From NCBI GenBank assembly GCA_026967815.1, contig JAPUUO010000066.1:1-7577 (forward strand): 7,577 nucleotides of DNA. Direction: 5' to 3'. A program made the position numbers and the translations under genes. How positions within the stretch are numbered: the first letter of the stretch is position 1; every line of letters begins with the position of its first letter. Source of the DNA: Candidatus Bathyarchaeota archaeon (GTDB taxonomy: Archaea; Thermoproteota; Bathyarchaeia; Bathyarchaeales; Bathyarchaeaceae). Below the pieces are notes generated by a model. The model saw nothing but the letters and a program-made list of their open reading frames with translations, was not told where the DNA came from and made no database searches. Below, in pieces: positions 5,938 through 7,577 of the stretch.

Positions 5938-6139
5938 GGGTTGAATACTTCCTTCCTTTCAGACTGGTTTTCAATTCGCGTATAAGTAATGACGCTTCTC
6001 GGGCAGACTTGGCATACGCGATTTTCCTCGATTTTTCTACTCTAAATCTGAACCCACAGTGAGGACAATTTCGGGTCTTTTGCCGAGTCTGAGCTAGCAG
6101 GAGTTCTCCGCATTTATAGCAGGTTATTACAGCATACAT
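5930..6139 (-). CDS. small zinc-ribbon protein, DUF1922-like
   Basis: This 69-residue protein has two cysteine pairs, C7-x2-C10 and C25-P-H-C28, that make a rubredoxin-like zinc ribbon. A basic strand (RFRVEKSRKI) and a helix (SAREASLLIREL) follow. The order, the KTRxCPxCG block and the size resemble archaeal DUF1922 proteins such as the Methanothermobacter member; function is unknown. Zinc binding and a nucleic-acid or protein contact role are inferred. The ATG at 6139 is preceded by GGGTGTGG, a moderate ribosome site. The HicB/DinB-like gene ends 34 bp upstream on the same strand, so the two are probably cotranscribed. Its stop lies 8 bp inside the end of the convergent phosphohexomutase gene. 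Confidence 0.8.
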   Translation of the reverse strand: MYAVITCYKCGELLLAQTRQKTRNCPHCGFRFRVEKSRKIAYAKSAREASLLIRELKTSLKGRKYSTLK

Positions 6140-6173
6140 TTAACCACACCCACATAAACGAACGTTTTCAGTT

Positions 6174-6890
6174 TTAGCTCCTATACATCCGTAGAACTTT
6201 TTCAATGTATCTTGTGTGTAGTCTTTCGTGGTCTACAAGTCTTCGAAGCACCTTTCTTGCAGTCCACAAGTTGCATATCTTCGCCCTGCGACCTACATCT
6301 CTCTTTGGCTGGAAAACTCCACTTCTTTTTTCTTTTGGAAAATCTTGTAAGTAATCTGTGACTATTTTTCTTGTATAGTTGAGTAGGTTAAACACATCTT
6401 TCGGAAACTCTGCAGGCAATTCTACGTCAAGTCTCGTGATGTACCACCATTCAACAAATCCAATGTGTTTCAGAGTGTTCCTTATAGTACGCGGCTTGCC
6501 AGATGGCTGCCAATCAAGAATTTCGTTACCTAAACCAGAAACCAGATTGAACAAGTCGCTTCGGGAATACCCAAGCAAACGAATTGTACGTGCGATCTCA
6601 ATGCTTCTAATTGGTGCCACTTCAGACCAGAAAAGAGGCTCTGGCTTTCCCGCTTCCACCGGATTATAATTCACTCGTAGGATTTCACCAACTTCTACAG
6701 CGAATTTACTTGCTTCGGTTGGTATCTTTTCTCCGTGTCGTTTCAACCATTCAAACCACTCCTCGATGCCAACCTTCACTTTTTCTAGCGCCCTCTCGGG
6801 AGTTCGACCGAAAACCCAGCATCCAGAACATTCTGGAACAAAAACACCAGTTCCGCCCTGACCAACTTCGAGACAAACGAAAATTTTCAT
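6174..6890 (-). CDS. HicB-like domain fused to DinB-like four-helix domain
   Basis: This is a 238-residue two-domain protein. Residues 1-58 look like the HicB antitoxin fold: a short strand, a VFVPECSGCWVFGRTPERALEKVK stretch at 16-39 where the family has its PDLPGC-type turn and helix, then an amphipathic helix ending in HGEKIP. Residues 89-235 resemble the DinB/YfiT four-helix family. Its three metal-ligand histidines appear to be kept: H142 in LKHIGFVEWWY, and H221 and H225 in DHERLH. DinB-type proteins bind a divalent metal and include thiol-dependent transferases, so catalysis is possible. No HicA-like toxin gene is next to it, so a toxin-antitoxin role is doubtful. GGTGA lies 7 nt before the ATG. 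The zinc-ribbon gene follows 34 bp downstream. The N-terminal call is less sure than the C-terminal one. Confidence 0.8.
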   Translation of the reverse strand: MKIFVCLEVGQGGTGVFVPECSGCWVFGRTPERALEKVKVGIEEWFEWLKRHGEKIPTEASKFAVEVGEILRVNYNPVEAGKPEPLFWSEVAPIRSIEIARTIRLLGYSRSDLFNLVSGLGNEILDWQPSGKPRTIRNTLKHIGFVEWWYITRLDVELPAEFPKDVFNLLNYTRKIVTDYLQDFPKEKRSGVFQPKRDVGRRAKICNLWTARKVLRRLVDHERLHTRYIEKVLRMYRS

Positions 6891-6897
6891 GTGGCCG

Positions 6898-6902
6898 TCA
6901 CC
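6898..6902 (-). promoter_or_regulatory. Shine-Dalgarno GGTGA of the HicB/DinB-like gene
   Basis: On the - strand GGTGA lies 7 nt before the ATG at 6890. It matches the anti-Shine-Dalgarno of archaeal 16S rRNA and fixes this start over internal candidates. Confidence 0.65.
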
Positions 6903-6966
6903 ATTTAGGCGACTTTTAGGTTTCTAGAAGACTGCTTATCAACCTTACTCTAGCGAAAGCTTTTGG

Positions 6967-6983
6967 GCCTAAATTATTAAGGC
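6967..6983. promoter_or_regulatory. near-palindromic bidirectional TATA-like element
   Basis: GCCTAAATTATTAAGGC is a 17-bp palindrome apart from its centre and one mismatched pair. Read either way it gives an AT-rich TATA-like core (TAAATTATTA or TTAATAATTT). It lies about 50 bp before the zinc-finger ATG at 7024 and about 85 bp before the HicB/DinB-like ATG at 6890, which suits a shared promoter. It could equally be a regulator's operator laid over the promoter. Confidence 0.5.
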
Positions 6984-7023
6984 AACTTCAACTGAAAACA
7001 GCCTATGAGAAGGAACAATCGGA

Positions 7024-7230
7024 ATGAAGGGGAATTGCCATATTTGTGGTCAAACTAGTGATGATTTAGTGGACTGTCATAACCCTCACTGCGAGACCCT
7101 TGTTTGTTCTGAATGTAGAGTAGAGTCTGATAACGGTTATCTCTGCAAGCGATGTGAGAAGAAAATGAGAAAGGTTTCAACCCGCTGGGAAAGAAAGAAA
7201 AAGATCCGAAACCGCCTATTACACCTGTAA
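7024..7230 (+). CDS. small eight-cysteine zinc-finger protein
   Basis: This 68-residue protein has eight cysteines: C5-x2-C8, C18-x4-C23, C28-x2-C31 and C41-x2-C44. H22 is an alternative fourth ligand. The nearly symmetrical spacing (9 residues, then 4, then 9) suggests two zinc sites, possibly in a cross-brace arrangement like RING, B-box or FYVE-type fingers, all in the first 45 residues. The tail (46-68) is strongly basic with KKMRK and WERKKKIRNR, so nucleic-acid or ribosome contact is possible. I do not recognise a named family. AAGGA lies about 8 bases before the ATG. The gene stands alone on the + strand, divergent from the HicB/DinB-like unit. The regular cysteine pairs make a chance ORF unlikely. 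Confidence 0.8.
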   Translation: MKGNCHICGQTSDDLVDCHNPHCETLVCSECRVESDNGYLCKRCEKKMRKVSTRWERKKKIRNRLLHL

Positions 7231-7325
7231 AATAAGTTGTTAATGTGCCTCGAAATGAAAATAAAAAGTGATGTGGAAAAGTTATAGCTGAACAGAAGAA
7301 CTTGCTAGAATCAAGAAGAACCGCA

Positions 7326-7333
7326 TTTTTTTT
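7326..7333 (+). terminator. T8 tract, likely terminator of the zinc-finger gene
   Basis: Eight consecutive T's on the + strand lie about 95 bases after the zinc-finger stop and just before the end of the convergent membrane-protein gene. Archaeal RNA polymerase stops at such tracts without needing a hairpin. No other long T-run lies nearer to that gene. Confidence 0.4.
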
Positions 7334-7341
7334 GATATCCT

Positions 7342-7575
7342 CTACTCTGCTCGCTTCTTTACACCAGACTTCATCATGTAGAGCCCTATTAGCATGAATG
7401 TAATTCCACCGACAACAAGGGGAACTTGATATTTGAAATAGCTGAATATGTCCCTATATCCATCCCAGATTGCAATCATCCATAATATTCCAAAAAGACC
7501 CACTGAAGCCAGGCCCAAAATAATCAAACCAATCCAAAATATGATAGTCTTTTCACCTTCAAACACACGAATCAC
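7342..7575 (-). CDS. small membrane protein with two helices, 5' end at window edge
   Basis: The frame gives 77 residues from the GTG at 7575. It has two hydrophobic segments of membrane-helix length, about 12-36 (IIFWIGLIILGLASVGLFG and on) and 51-68 (VPLVVGGITFMLIGLYMM). A short polar loop of about 14 residues lies between them and a basic tail (KSGVKKRAE) follows. The positive tail suggests a cytoplasmic C-terminus. No family is recognised. The codon before GTG is cut by the window edge and reads xTG, so the true start could lie at that codon or beyond. The composition is that of a real membrane protein, but nothing around it points to a role. Confidence 0.65.
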   Translation of the reverse strand: MIRVFEGEKTIIFWIGLIILGLASVGLFGILWMIAIWDGYRDIFSYFKYQVPLVVGGITFMLIGLYMMKSGVKKRAE

Positions 7576-7577
7576 CA

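Noticed and set aside
6174..6890. A HicAB toxin-antitoxin module
   Set aside because: No HicA-like small basic protein is encoded on either side, and the adjoining gene is a zinc ribbon.

Overview
The window looks archaeal. Supporting signs are a compact mixed-strand layout, Shine-Dalgarno motifs of the GGAGG/GGTGA type, AT-rich TATA-like boxes upstream of genes, a short MoaA, a DUF1922-type zinc-ribbon protein and frequent small zinc-finger ORFs. The protein flavour resembles uncultured TACK archaea such as Bathyarchaeia, but that lineage is an inference from general resemblance. No rRNA, tRNA, CRISPR array, transposase or phage gene is visible. This is ordinary chromosomal sequence with some unusual domain fusions.

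Left part (1-1211, + strand): the 3' end of moaB and a complete moaA, 8 bp apart. They form the early part of a molybdopterin/tungstopterin cofactor operon.

Centre (1266-4296, all - strand, transcribed right to left): a YpeA-like GNAT acetyltransferase, a SAM-dependent methyltransferase, a QueG-like protein with two 4Fe-4S clusters, and a CoA-binding domain fused to a thioredoxin. The methyltransferase is the most puzzling. Its reading frame clearly extends 29 codons upstream of the first ATG, back to a perfect GGAGG ribosome site, but the codon at the expected start position is ATC. The same 9-bp block lies over the ATG start of the neighbouring acetyltransferase gene.

Right part: a divergent promoter region (4297-4506) feeds the acetyltransferase on the left and a full-length phosphohexomutase (4507-5937) on the right. 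The mutase overlaps by 8 bp, tail to tail, with a two-gene - strand unit. That unit encodes a 238-residue HicB-like/DinB-like fusion and a DUF1922-type zinc ribbon. A 17-bp near-palindromic AT-rich element at 6967-6983 probably serves as a shared promoter between this unit and a divergent small eight-cysteine zinc-finger gene (7024-7230). The window ends in a small two-helix membrane protein on the - strand whose 5' end is at the window edge.

No single dedicated system emerges. The redox and zinc/iron-sulfur theme in the middle (thioredoxin, CoA binding, double 4Fe-4S) is suggestive but the spacing does not prove one operon. There is no gene-free stretch above 300 bases; the largest is 2112-2367 (256 bp).
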